Shown: positions 8,856-17,008 of the stretch, piece by piece
Position numbering within the stretch: position 1 is the stretch's first letter
Layout of the letters: the number at the start of each line of letters is the position of its first letter
DNA from: Shewanella sp. AS1
Lineage (GTDB): Bacteria > Pseudomonadota > Gammaproteobacteria > Enterobacterales > Shewanellaceae
Direction of reading: 5' to 3'
DNA: 64,000 bases
Assembly (NCBI RefSeq): GCF_021412565.1
Contig: NZ_JAKCLJ010000001.1
Location: 682,001-746,000 of the forward strand
The notes under the pieces: model-generated
Databases searched by the model: none
Seen by the model: the letters and a program-made list of their open reading frames with translations, nothing else
Told to the model about the DNA's origin: nothing
Position numbers and translations under genes: made by a program

Positions 8856-11800
8856 TAGTGAGCCTCCTTAAATACTGCATCGCTGTTTTGTCCCCAGGCA
8901 TTGTAATGGGTATCACAATGCCACTGCGGCTCCAGGTTTTCACGGGGAAGCTCGCCGGGAACGGCCGGCGCATCGCTGCTAAGTACGGCTTGAATTAGGG
9001 CGGCGCGCTCGGCGGCAACCTTATCGCGCATCGCATTATCTTGCTGACGATCGAAATAACGGCGGCCATTGACCCAGGTGCTGTCCACCTTGGCGTAAAC
9101 CGAAAGGGGAGAGCTATCCCAGAGCACGATATCGGCCTGTTTGCCGCTCTCGATTGAGCCTGTGACTGTCTCTATGCCAAGCTGTTTGGCCGGATTGATG
9201 GTGACCATGTTCCAGGCATCGATTTCACTCATATCACAGTACATCACAGATTTAGCCGCTTCCTGGTTGAGACGGCGCTGCATCTCATAATCGTCTGAGT
9301 TAATGCTGGTGACCACACCATGCTTGTTCAGTAAGCAGGTGTTTTGCGGAATGGCATCATAGACCTCAAACTTATAGGCCCACCAGTCGGAGAAGGTTGA
9401 GGCGTAGACGCCTTGCTCTGCCATCTCGGGTGCGACCTTATAGCCCTCTAAAATGTGGGTAAAGGTGCCGGCATTGAAACCATAGGCCTTGGCTAAACGC
9501 AGATACATTAAGATCTCTGACTGCACATAGGAGTGAACATGCACATGACGCTCACCTGTAAGCACTTGATTGATTGCATCTAATCGCAGGTTGGGTCTGG
9601 GAGCGACCTGACGGCGTTTTTGGCTGTTGCTTAGATCGTCATAGGCTTTTTGGGCCTTGTCATAGGCAATCGCTTCATTGAAGGCGTTTTCAAATACCGA
9701 TTGCACTCCCATGCGACTCTGGGGGAAGCGACGGGTGAAATTATCGCCCCAGTGGGTCTGTTTGACGTTTTCCCCTAAGGCAAATTTGATGCTGGGCGGG
9801 GCGCCGTCGAATTTAAGCGCCTGAGCACTGTCACCCCAGCGCATCTGGATCACCTGAGCCTGGCCACCAATGGGGTTTGCGCTGCCGTGTAGGATCTGCG
9901 CCGTGGTTACGCCACCAGCCAGGGCGCGGTAGATAGCAATATCGTCGGGGTTAAGTACATCGCCAATACGCACCTCAGAGGTGACGGCATCAGTGCCTTC
10001 GTTGGTGCCGCCATTTAGGGCGATATGGGAATGCTCATCTATTATCCCGGCAGTCAGGTGTTTCCCTGTGGCATCGATAACGGTATAGCCTGATGGCGTC
10101 GAGAGATTTTGACCTATTTTTTCGATACGACCACGGCTGATAAGCAGGTCGCTATTGTTTAATATTCCCTGCTCGCTTGAGGTCCAGATAGTTGCATTCT
10201 TGATATGCAGTTTCTCGATTGCTGCTTGTTGACTCAGGCCATAGGCGACGTTGGGACGGGTCAATTGGGAGACAAGGGTTTTAGGCTGCTTCTCATCACT
10301 CTCAGCGGCGCGGGTTTCGCTCTCGATTGGGACACCGGCAAGCAGGTGCTGCACATTGTCCTTATCTAACATGCGGCCATGTATGCCTTGCTCATCAAAC
10401 CAAAGGGTAAAGCGGTTGATACCAGGATAACCTGCGTCAGTGAGATCGGCGGTGAAGAGTAAACGGCGCTGCTGATAGTCTAGGCCACTGAGTTTGATCT
10501 CTTGCTCACCGCTGCTGAGTGTCCCTGTTAGCTTATCGCCTGAGTTAATGGTCAAGTCCAGATTCAGCTCGCCTAAGCTTATTTGGTAGGTGTTGGTGAG
10601 CCACTGTTTATCTCTGGGTTCGAGCTGCATCTCTTCTCCCTGTAGATAGAGACTCACTATCTTACCCTGTTCAAACAGGTCGCCATTGGCGATAACCAAG
10701 TCGGCCATGAAGCCTGGCTTGAGCTGTCCGGTAAATTCGCTGATGCCGGCAATTTCTGCCGCCTGAGTGGTTAATGCCGCCAGCGCGTCTTGCTTACTAA
10801 GACCGGCATTAACGGCTTGTTTTAGCCTGGGCCAGAAAACCTTATTGTCGATACCGTGTTGGGTAAAGGCGAAGGGGATTTTTGCCTGCGCTAATGCCAT
10901 CGGATTTGTCGGTGCCCGCTCCCAATGCCTTAATTGCGCCAGTGAAGTTTGCCTTTCCATATTGTCATTTTTGACATCTGGGGCGGCGGGGAAATTCAAG
11001 GGTAATACCAGACTAAAGCCACTCGCCTTGATTTCATCAACGCGGGCATACTCCTGGCCATTGCCCAGTAAGCTGCCTTTTAATTTAAATTCATTTAATA
11101 AATTGGCCGCCCTTAATTCGCTATTTAAGTCTCTCGTTGCAAAGAGAAAGTTTTCTTTATCGCTGTTTTTTAGGCGTTCGAAGGCAATATTAAACTCAAG
11201 GGCTTTATCGATTCCCTTGTCTTTGTTTTTGTCTACGTTCTCTTTGTACCATTTTGCATCAGACAGGGTTTGGCGTATTAAGGCGATACTACCCATTAAT
11301 GAGCTAGGGTAATCCTGAATTGAACTGCCTTTATCGAAGGCTAATAGATGGCTTGAGCGTGAGTTATATATTATGTCATTGGTTTTTAATTGAGCCAAAG
11401 AAACAGAGGTGGCTCGTCCTCTGAATATGCCATCGAGTAATCCAGTCTGTACACTGGTAAAGCCATTATTCAGCCAAGTATCCGCTGATTTTTTGTCAGG
11501 ATAGATATAGTTGAACCACTCTTTTTCCGCGTGAACAGCACCATTTTCGGCATTCCCGCCGATACGTTTTATTTCATATACGGGTGGCTCGACTTTCTCT
11601 GCTTCATATTTAAACTCAATGGCGTAATCAGTATAAGGGTCGATAAAGCCGGGATAGATCACCTTGCCAGTCATATCGATAACATAGGCGTCATTTGGCA
11701 CTTTATTATCGGTAATAATGGATTTGATTTTATTATTTTCGATTAACAGCGTGGCATTGTTAACGATTTCCCCTGGCTCAACCATCAGGGTTGCGTTAGA

Positions 11801-11917
11801 AAGTGCAGTGATTTTTGGTGTGTTATCAGCAAGTTGAGAATTTGCCGCTGCTGAATTACTTATCAGTGCCAGGGCACTGAAAAAGAGTGTACTGGATAAT
11901 GTATGGATAGGGTGCAT
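8855..11917 (-). CDS. Exported tandem amidohydrolase (two amidohydrolase domains)
   Basis: A 1020-residue periplasmic protein with an N-terminal signal peptide ending near SNSAAANS. It contains two amidohydrolase domains. The first (about residues 30-450) has a degraded metal motif, FIDPYTD in place of the usual HxH. The second (about 570-990) is canonical: 'IIDEHSHIALNGGTNEG' with HSH, 'HVHSYVQSEI', 'FTHILEGYK' and 'SINSDDYEM' provide metal-binding His and Asp residues, followed by the closing 'PAKQLGIETVTGSIESGKQADIVLWD'. A beta-sandwich linker joins the two. Related proteins are annotated as imidazolonepropionase-like or dipeptidase-like hydrolases; the substrate is unknown. It is the first gene of a two-gene operon. 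Confidence 0.85.
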   Translation of the reverse strand: MHPIHTLSSTLFFSALALISNSAAANSQLADNTPKITALSNATLMVEPGEIVNNATLLIENNKIKSIITDNKVPNDAYVIDMTGKVIYPGFIDPYTDYAIEFKYEAEKVEPPVYEIKRIGGNAENGAVHAEKEWFNYIYPDKKSADTWLNNGFTSVQTGLLDGIFRGRATSVSLAQLKTNDIIYNSRSSHLLAFDKGSSIQDYPSSLMGSIALIRQTLSDAKWYKENVDKNKDKGIDKALEFNIAFERLKNSDKENFLFATRDLNSELRAANLLNEFKLKGSLLGNGQEYARVDEIKASGFSLVLPLNFPAAPDVKNDNMERQTSLAQLRHWERAPTNPMALAQAKIPFAFTQHGIDNKVFWPRLKQAVNAGLSKQDALAALTTQAAEIAGISEFTGQLKPGFMADLVIANGDLFEQGKIVSLYLQGEEMQLEPRDKQWLTNTYQISLGELNLDLTINSGDKLTGTLSSGEQEIKLSGLDYQQRRLLFTADLTDAGYPGINRFTLWFDEQGIHGRMLDKDNVQHLLAGVPIESETRAAESDEKQPKTLVSQLTRPNVAYGLSQQAAIEKLHIKNATIWTSSEQGILNNSDLLISRGRIEKIGQNLSTPSGYTVIDATGKHLTAGIIDEHSHIALNGGTNEGTDAVTSEVRIGDVLNPDDIAIYRALAGGVTTAQILHGSANPIGGQAQVIQMRWGDSAQALKFDGAPPSIKFALGENVKQTHWGDNFTRRFPQSRMGVQSVFENAFNEAIAYDKAQKAYDDLSNSQKRRQVAPRPNLRLDAINQVLTGERHVHVHSYVQSEILMYLRLAKAYGFNAGTFTHILEGYKVAPEMAEQGVYASTFSDWWAYKFEVYDAIPQNTCLLNKHGVVTSINSDDYEMQRRLNQEAAKSVMYCDMSEIDAWNMVTINPAKQLGIETVTGSIESGKQADIVLWDSSPLSVYAKVDSTWVNGRRYFDRQQDNAMRDKVAAERAALIQAVLSSDAPAVPGELPRENLEPQWHCDTHYNAWGQNSDAVFKEAH

Positions 11918-12112
11918 AGAAAGTTTAATGGCTCTGCCTTATGGTGGTGACAGAGTATCTTTATTTGTTAACAATTATCAAGAGATTTGGATTTGTGTTT
12001 GATAAAGAAGGGATAAAAATTTGTTGTCAGATGTAAATCCTAATTAAGATAAAGTGGGGCAGTAATGGAGCAATACTTGAGCAATTCTAGAACAATAGTG
12101 GTTAATAGTAGG

Positions 12113-12146
12113 CAAAAAAACCAACTCGCCTAAAGAGAGCTGGTTT
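12113..12146 (-). terminator. Intrinsic terminator downstream of the H-NS gene
   Basis: Minus-strand stem ACCAGCTC/GAGTTGGT (one G-U pair) followed by seven T. It lies about 110 bases after the H-NS-like stop and before the amidohydrolase promoter region. Confidence 0.7.
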
Positions 12147-12193
12147 TCGTCTCGGATCTGATTATTGAGTTTGGCGCAAGGCCAAAGCGAAAT

Positions 12194-12241
12194 ATTCAGT
12201 GCCTGGATTTAGTTCCTAGATTCAGTGCCAGGATTTAGAAC
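12194..12241 (+). repeat. 26-bp tandem duplication after the H-NS gene
   Basis: The 26-base unit starting attcagtgcctggatttag is followed by a second, slightly diverged copy (attcagtgccaggatttag) immediately downstream. It lies in the 3' untranslated region of the H-NS-like gene, 15 bases from its stop. Confidence 0.75.
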
Positions 12242-12256
12242 AGTATGAATTTCGAG

Positions 12257-12649
12257 CTAGATTAGAAACTCTTCTAGGCTGCGGCCTTTATCCAATTCTG
12301 CTTTAAATACTGTTGGCGTACGACCCTGACCCGTCCAAGTAATGGTTTCACCATCGACGACGATTTTATATTTAGGTGGACGAGGAGCACGTTTTTTCTG
12401 TACCGATTTAGTTGCCACAGCGCCTAAATCATCGATAGATAATCCAACCGCTTCCATCTGCTGGCGGATCTCTTCAATTTTAGCGTTGCGCTCAGCCATT
12501 GCAGCTTGCTCTTCTTCTGCTTGTGCCGCTTTTTCTTCGATGATTTTTTCAAGTTTGCCTGCGACATCTTTCAATTCATCGACGGAAAGTTCCTTTACCG
12601 CAGCTTTAAAACGTCTTCCATGGGTCAAAATATCTAAAAATTCGTTCAT
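12257..12649 (-). CDS. hns: H-NS family nucleoid protein
   Basis: A 130-residue nucleoid-associated protein that binds AT-rich DNA and silences transcription. Residues 1-65 form the charged helical oligomerisation region (ELSVDELKDVAGKLEKIIEEKAAQAEEEQ...), followed by a flexible linker rich in K, R and P. The C-terminal DNA-binding domain carries the hallmark loop TWTGQGRTP (about residues 107-115), equivalent to the TWTGQGR AT-hook-like motif of enterobacterial H-NS. Length is as expected. It lies divergent from etfBA across a 540-base AT-rich spacer, a plausible place for autoregulation. Confidence 0.93.
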   Translation of the reverse strand: MNEFLDILTHGRRFKAAVKELSVDELKDVAGKLEKIIEEKAAQAEEEQAAMAERNAKIEEIRQQMEAVGLSIDDLGAVATKSVQKKRAPRPPKYKIVVDGETITWTGQGRTPTVFKAELDKGRSLEEFLI

Positions 12650-12923
12650 TTATAAACTTCCCGCTAGTAGAAAATAAAATTAATCTTATCCGGTGACTAA
12701 TAATAGGAACTAATAAATTAATTATCAAATAAATTGAATAATATTTATTAATATTGTGTGCTGAGCAAAATTATCTATCTATTCCAATAAAACCTTTTGC
12801 TGTAAGTCGAATGTATGTTGCGAGACGTATGTATTAAGCGGATAAGTTATCTTCGTTTTGTTAAATTGCTATCTGTTCTATTGAGCAGGAAATGTTGAGA
12901 TAAGCTTGATCTGTTTTATCAGC

Positions 12924-12957
12924 GTCGATTTATTGGGTGGGTCGATTTATTGAGTGG
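12924..12957 (+). repeat. 17-bp tandem duplication upstream of etfB
   Basis: Units gtcgatttattgggtgg and gtcgatttattgagtgg, adjacent, differ at one base. Confidence 0.8.
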
Positions 12958-13075
12958 CGCACTTTCTGAGATGAATTCGCGTGGAGTTGAGTTCGCTGTG
13001 TATAAGAGTCGATAGCTTATTGTCGGCAACATTATCTGTCAGTTGCCAGCTAATCTGCGGGTTTGTTGGCACGCT

Positions 13076-13099
13076 CTTGTTGACGTTAACGTTAACAAG
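13076..13099. promoter_or_regulatory. Palindromic operator candidate upstream of etfBA (possible LiuR site)
   Basis: The 24 bases from cttgtt to aacaag form an inverted repeat with only one mismatched pair, centred on GTTAACGTTAAC. It ends 93 bases before the etfB start. The core GTTAACGT recurs (on the complement) just upstream of liuA, suggesting one regulator, LiuR, controls both. That link is inference from similarity of the two sites. Confidence 0.55.
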
Positions 13100-13192
13100 A
13101 AGTAAAGTGGCACAAGTTTATGGTAGTGCTGAGTACTATCTTTATTTTCCAGATAACTTTATTCCCAGAAAAAGACGTAAGAAGGAAGCCTT

Positions 13193-13942
13193 ATGAAAGT
13201 ATTGGTGCCAGTAAAACGCGTCGTCGATGCCAATGTGAAGGTCAGGGTGAATGCTGACAATACCAATGTCGATACCGCAAACCTGAAAATGGCCATCAAC
13301 CCATTTTGTGAGATTGCTGTAGAAGAAGCGGTTCGCTTACAAGAAGCCGGTATTGCCACAGAAGTTGTTGTCGTCACTATAGGTCCTAAGGCTGCGCAGG
13401 AGCAGCTGCGTACGGCCATGGCGCTGGGTGCAGATCGTGGTATTCATATTGAAACCGATGAGGTGCTTGCGCCACTTTCTATCGCTAAGTTGCTTAATGC
13501 CGTTCAGGCACAGGAGCAGGCTCAGCTTATCTTATTAGGTAAACAATCTATTGATGGTGATAATAACCAGACGGGTCAGATGTTAGCTGCATTGTCGGGT
13601 CTGCCTCAGGCTACCTTCGCGTCAGAAGTGAAAGTTGAAGGCGATTGCGTCATGGTCACCCGTGAAATCGATGGTGGCCTGCAAGGTCTGAAACTGCCTT
13701 TGCCTGCGATTATCACTACAGATTTGCGTCTTAATGAACCTCGTTACGCTAAATTACCCAACATCATGAAGGCCAAGCGTAAACCGCTGGATACTGTGAC
13801 GGTTGAGAGTTTGGGCGTCACGCTTAAGCAGCACCAGGAAGTGGTGAGTGTGGCTGCGCCAGCTGCGCGTGCGGCAGGTGTGATGGTGGCTTCTGTTGAG
13901 GAGCTGGTTGAAAAGCTGAAAAATGAAGCGAAGGTGATCTAA
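13193..13942 (+). CDS. etfB: Electron transfer flavoprotein subunit beta
   Basis: A 249-residue small subunit of the heterodimeric electron transfer flavoprotein, which accepts electrons from acyl-CoA dehydrogenases and passes them to the quinone pool through ETF:quinone oxidoreductase. The N terminus MKVLVPVKRVVDANVKVRV and the signature region 'VEEAVRLQEAG...VVTIGPKAAQEQLRTAMALGADRGIHI' are diagnostic, as is 'LILLGKQSIDGDNNQTGQMLAALSGLPQATFAS'. AGGAAG lies a few bases before the ATG. Its stop overlaps the etfA start (TAATG), so subunits are made in equal amounts. Isovaleryl-CoA dehydrogenase, encoded later in this window, is a likely donor. Confidence 0.96.
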   Translation: MKVLVPVKRVVDANVKVRVNADNTNVDTANLKMAINPFCEIAVEEAVRLQEAGIATEVVVVTIGPKAAQEQLRTAMALGADRGIHIETDEVLAPLSIAKLLNAVQAQEQAQLILLGKQSIDGDNNQTGQMLAALSGLPQATFASEVKVEGDCVMVTREIDGGLQGLKLPLPAIITTDLRLNEPRYAKLPNIMKAKRKPLDTVTVESLGVTLKQHQEVVSVAAPAARAAGVMVASVEELVEKLKNEAKVI

Positions 13943-14865
13943 TGGCTACGCTAGTAATTGCAGAACATGATAATAGTAGTATCAAACTCGATACCGCCAA
14001 GACGCTAGCTTGTGCTCAGGCGATCGGTGCTGAGGTGGATCTGTTAGTCATTGGCCATCAGTGTGCCAGTGTGGTCGATTCGGCGAAAAGCCTGTCGGGT
14101 GTTAGAAAGGTACTAGTGGCCGATAATGCCGTTTACTCACAGCATCTGGCTGACAACATCGCAGAGTTAGTGGTATCGCTGGCAGGTGAATATCAGCATA
14201 TTCTGGCGGCAGCGTCGAGCCAGGGCAAAGATTTTCTGCCACGTGTCGCGGCGCTGCTTGATGTCGCGCAGGTCTCTGAAGTGGTTGAAGTGGTGAGTGA
14301 TGACACTTTCGTGCGTCCTATCTATGCGGGCAGCGCGTTAGCGACGGTTAAGAGCTTAGATGCCATCAAGGTGATGACGGTACGAGTCAGTGCGTTTGAT
14401 GCGGTTGCTAACGATGGCAGTGCAGATGTGCAGACTGTGGATGGCGTGTTTGGCTCAAAGGTTGAGTTTATCTCTCAGACACTGACCGAATCTGAGCGTC
14501 CAGATCTTGGCGCCGCTTCAGTTGTTGTGTCTGGTGGCCGTGCCCTAGGCAGCAGCGAAAACTTCGTCATACTTGAGCAATTAGCCGATAAACTGGGCGG
14601 CGCCGTGGGTGCATCCCGTGCCGCCGTGGATGCGGGTTATGTGGCAAACGATCTCCAGGTCGGTCAGACGGGTAAGATAGTTGCGCCGGATCTTTACATT
14701 GCCGTGGGTATATCCGGTGCTATCCAGCATCTAGCCGGTATGAAAGATGCCAAGGTGATTGTGGCTATCAACAAAGATCCTGAAGCGCCAATCTTCCAGG
14801 TGGCTGATTATGGCTTGGAAGCGGATCTGTTTGAGGCTGTGCCTAAGCTGATTGAGCTTTTATAA
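13942..14865 (+). CDS. etfA: Electron transfer flavoprotein subunit alpha
   Basis: The 307-residue FAD-binding subunit of ETF. The N-terminal half matches the ETF alpha/beta fold. The C-terminal FAD domain shows '[14 protein letters not shown]', '[13 protein letters not shown]', '[53 protein letters not shown]', the classic ETF-alpha signature. Translation is coupled to etfB by a TAATG overlap. A strong hairpin follows 50 bases after the stop, so the transcription unit is probably etfBA alone. Confidence 0.96.
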   Translation: MATLVIAEHDNSSIKLDTAKTLACAQAIGAEVDLLVIGHQCASVVDSAKSLSGVRKVLVADNAVYSQHLADNIAELVVSLAGEYQHILAAASSQGKDFLPRVAALLDVAQVSEVVEVVSDDTFVRPIYAGSALATVKSLDAIKVMTVRVSAFDAVANDGSADVQTVDGVFGSKVEFISQTLTESERPDLGAASVVVSGGRALGSSENFVILEQLADKLGGAVGASRAAVDAGYVANDLQVGQTGKIVAPDLYIAVGISGAIQHLAGMKDAKVIVAINKDPEAPIFQVADYGLEADLFEAVPKLIELL

Positions 14866-14913
14866 GCATATTTCTGTTTTGATCTAAAATAATACGTGAT
14901 ATAACTCACATCC

Positions 14914-14957
14914 AGCGGCTTTAAAGTAGCATACTTAAAGCCGCTTGTGTTTTTATG
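14914..14957 (+). terminator. Intrinsic terminator of etfBA
   Basis: A long stem pairs AGCGGCTTTAA with TTAAAGCCGCT and is followed by TGTGTTTTTAT. It separates etfA from the lysine riboswitch. Confidence 0.8.
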
Positions 14958-14994
14958 TGCCGCTACGCCAAATGATAGTGACATTGTTTGGCGT

Positions 14995-15250
14995 CCTGAA
15001 ATGTAGAGGTGCATTGAATATCAGTAATGTTCATTAGGGTGATGCCGTACTAATGGATTGTTTTAACTAAACAATCTCAGTGAACATGAAAGGATTCAAT
15101 GCCGAAGTCGTCAGTTTATCAAACCTGACTGCTGGGACTGTTATCGAATAGATACAGTACTGCCATAGTACTTTTTATTAGGATGATAGAAAGAAGCGAT
15201 ACCCCTGGGAGCTATTACCTAAGGTATTACTGTGGAGCGCTACTGATAGG
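14995..15250 (+). ncRNA. Lysine riboswitch (L box) upstream of lysW
   Basis: The conserved lysine-riboswitch segments occur in order: tagaggtgc (15004-15012), tgaaagg then tgccgaag (around 15086-15107), ctgctgggactg (15129-15140), and tggagcgctac at the 3' side. P5 can form between ccatagta (15163-15170) and tactgtgg just before that 3' segment. P1 closes by gtag (15003-15006) with ctac (15239-15242), plus an outer cct/agg. Lysine binding to this fold normally shuts off the downstream gene. The expression platform between 15250 and the lysW start has no obvious terminator, so control may be translational. The spacing and all key blocks match the family. Confidence 0.9.
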
Positions 15251-15334
15251 ACAGGTGTTATCTCTATTGCTTTATTGCAGTATCCCACCCGTTCAGTACC
15301 CTCCATTCGTCATTAAACGAAGATAAGATTAATC

Positions 15335-16900
15335 ATGACAACTTTGAGCTATGCCGATTCGGCACTGTCCTTGCTGCCTCCGCTGGTGGCTATCTTATTG
15401 GCGATATTTACTCGTCGTGTACTGCTCTCCCTCGGTGTAGGGATCCTTTTAGGGGCGATTTTCATCAGCGACTACTCAGTCGTCAATGCTGGCCAATACC
15501 TGAGCCAACAAGTCCTGGGCCTGTTTTGGGATGATGGCGCGATAAACAGCTGGAACGTCTATCTGCTCGGTTTCCTTATCCTGCTTGGGATGATCACCGC
15601 CTTAATCACAGTCAGTGGCGCAGCTAAGGCTTTTGCCGATTGGGCACGTCAGCATATCCGCAATAAGCGCGATGCTAAGCTGCTGACCATGTTCCTCGGT
15701 TGTGTGGTGTTTATCGATGATTACTTCAACAGCTTAGTGGTGGGCAGTGTGGCTCGCCCCTTGACCGACAGATATTATGTGTCGCGCAGCAAGCTGGCTT
15801 ATTTGCTGGATTCTACTGCGGCGCCTATCTGTGTTATCTCACCTGTATCAAGCTGGGGCGCTTACATTATCGCCCTGATTGGCGGCATTCTAACTGCCCA
15901 CGGTTTTACCGACAGCGGCCATCTGAGCGTGTTCATCCAGATGATCCCGATGAACTTCTATGCCATCTTCTCGCTCTTGCTACTGCTTTGCGTGGCCATT
16001 ATGGGCTTAGATGTTGGCCCAATGCGCCAGCATGAGTTTAATGCACAAAAGGGTAACCTCTATGATGAATCAAAAGGTCTGCCGCCTGGGGCGAGTCATG
16101 ATCTGCCAGAGGCGGATTCAGGTAAGGTGCTGGGGCTGTTTTTACCTATAGGTGTGCTGGTATTTGCCACTATCTATTTCATGGTCAGCAGTGGCGCCGA
16201 TGCTTTAACTGCAGAAAACCTGCCTTTTAGTGTGCTTGGCGCGTTTGAGAACACAGATGTGGCATCGTCACTCTTCTTTGGCGCCTTAGTTGGCCTGGGT
16301 GTAACCCTAGTGCTGGTACTCAGCCAAGGTTTAGAGAAGTCTTATCTCTTTAAAGGCCTGTTTGTCGGGGCCAAGTCTATGCTGCCTGCCATCTATATTC
16401 TGCTCTTCGCCTGGACGATTGCCGGCGTGATTGGGCAGATGGAGACGGGCAAGTATATGGCGAACCTGGCAACGGGCAGCATTCCTTTTGCGCTTCTACC
16501 GGCGGCGCTGTTTGTGCTGGCCGGGGTCACAGCATTCTCTACGGGAACCAGCTGGGGGACATTCGGCATTATGCTGCCTATCGCGGCGGATATGGCGATG
16601 GGCACCCACACTAACATGATGCTACCTATGCTGGCCGCTGTGCTGGCTGGTGCCGTGTTTGGCGATCATTGCTCACCCATTTCAGATACCACGATTCTCT
16701 CGTCAACGGGAGCGAACTGCCACCATATCGACCATGTGGTAACTCAGCTGCCTTACGCGCTCATAGTGGCGCTGATAAGCCTGGTCGGTTACGGTATTTT
16801 AGGCTTTACCGAATCTGTTGCTGCAGGTTTGTTGACTTGTGCAGGCTTGTTTGTGGTTGCTGTGCTTATACTGCGTCATAAGGCGAGTCAGCCGGTCTGA
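15335..16900 (+). CDS. lysW: Lysine transporter LysW (NhaC-type Na+/H+ antiporter family)
   Basis: A 521-residue inner-membrane protein with about 11-12 hydrophobic segments and NhaC-superfamily signatures, including 'FIDDYFNSLVVGSVARPLTD' and 'VFGDHCSPISDTTILSSTGANCHHIDHVVTQLPYA'. By sequence alone it would be called a Na+/H+ antiporter. The lysine riboswitch directly in front of it instead supports the comparative-genomics assignment LysW, a lysine transporter found in Shewanella and some other bacteria. The membrane part starts a few residues in (LLPPLVAILLAIFTRR). A bidirectional terminator follows. Confidence 0.85.
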   Translation: MTTLSYADSALSLLPPLVAILLAIFTRRVLLSLGVGILLGAIFISDYSVVNAGQYLSQQVLGLFWDDGAINSWNVYLLGFLILLGMITALITVSGAAKAFADWARQHIRNKRDAKLLTMFLGCVVFIDDYFNSLVVGSVARPLTDRYYVSRSKLAYLLDSTAAPICVISPVSSWGAYIIALIGGILTAHGFTDSGHLSVFIQMIPMNFYAIFSLLLLLCVAIMGLDVGPMRQHEFNAQKGNLYDESKGLPPGASHDLPEADSGKVLGLFLPIGVLVFATIYFMVSSGADALTAENLPFSVLGAFENTDVASSLFFGALVGLGVTLVLVLSQGLEKSYLFKGLFVGAKSMLPAIYILLFAWTIAGVIGQMETGKYMANLATGSIPFALLPAALFVLAGVTAFSTGTSWGTFGIMLPIAADMAMGTHTNMMLPMLAAVLAGAVFGDHCSPISDTTILSSTGANCHHIDHVVTQLPYALIVALISLVGYGILGFTESVAAGLLTCAGLFVVAVLILRHKASQPV

Positions 16901-16942
16901 TCTTATGAATACGCTTTTCGCTTCGCGCTAAAAAGTGACAGA

Positions 16943-16979
16943 TAAAAAAATGCCGCTCACTAAGGTGAGCGGCATTTTT
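16943..16979. terminator. Bidirectional terminator between lysW and dcp
   Basis: A perfect stem TGCCGCTCAC/GTGAGCGGCA (16951-16974) is flanked by seven A on the left and five T on the right, so it can terminate both converging transcripts. Confidence 0.85.
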
Positions 16980-17008
16980 ATTGCCAGCATGTTAATCCGG
17001 TAAAGGGA

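Larger units (their letters stand above)
11918..12256. other. Intergenic region between the amidohydrolase operon and the hns-like gene
   Basis: This AT-rich spacer holds the upstream region of the amidohydrolase operon (roughly 11918-12100) and the terminator and repeat that follow the H-NS gene. No ORF with coding character was seen. Confidence 0.6.
12650..13192. other. Divergent regulatory region between hns and etfBA
   Basis: A 543-base spacer holding both outward promoters. The hns side (12650-12760) is extremely AT-rich. The etfB side contains a 17-bp tandem duplication (12924-12957) and a 24-bp near-perfect palindrome (13076-13099). No ORF with coding character was seen. Confidence 0.6.
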
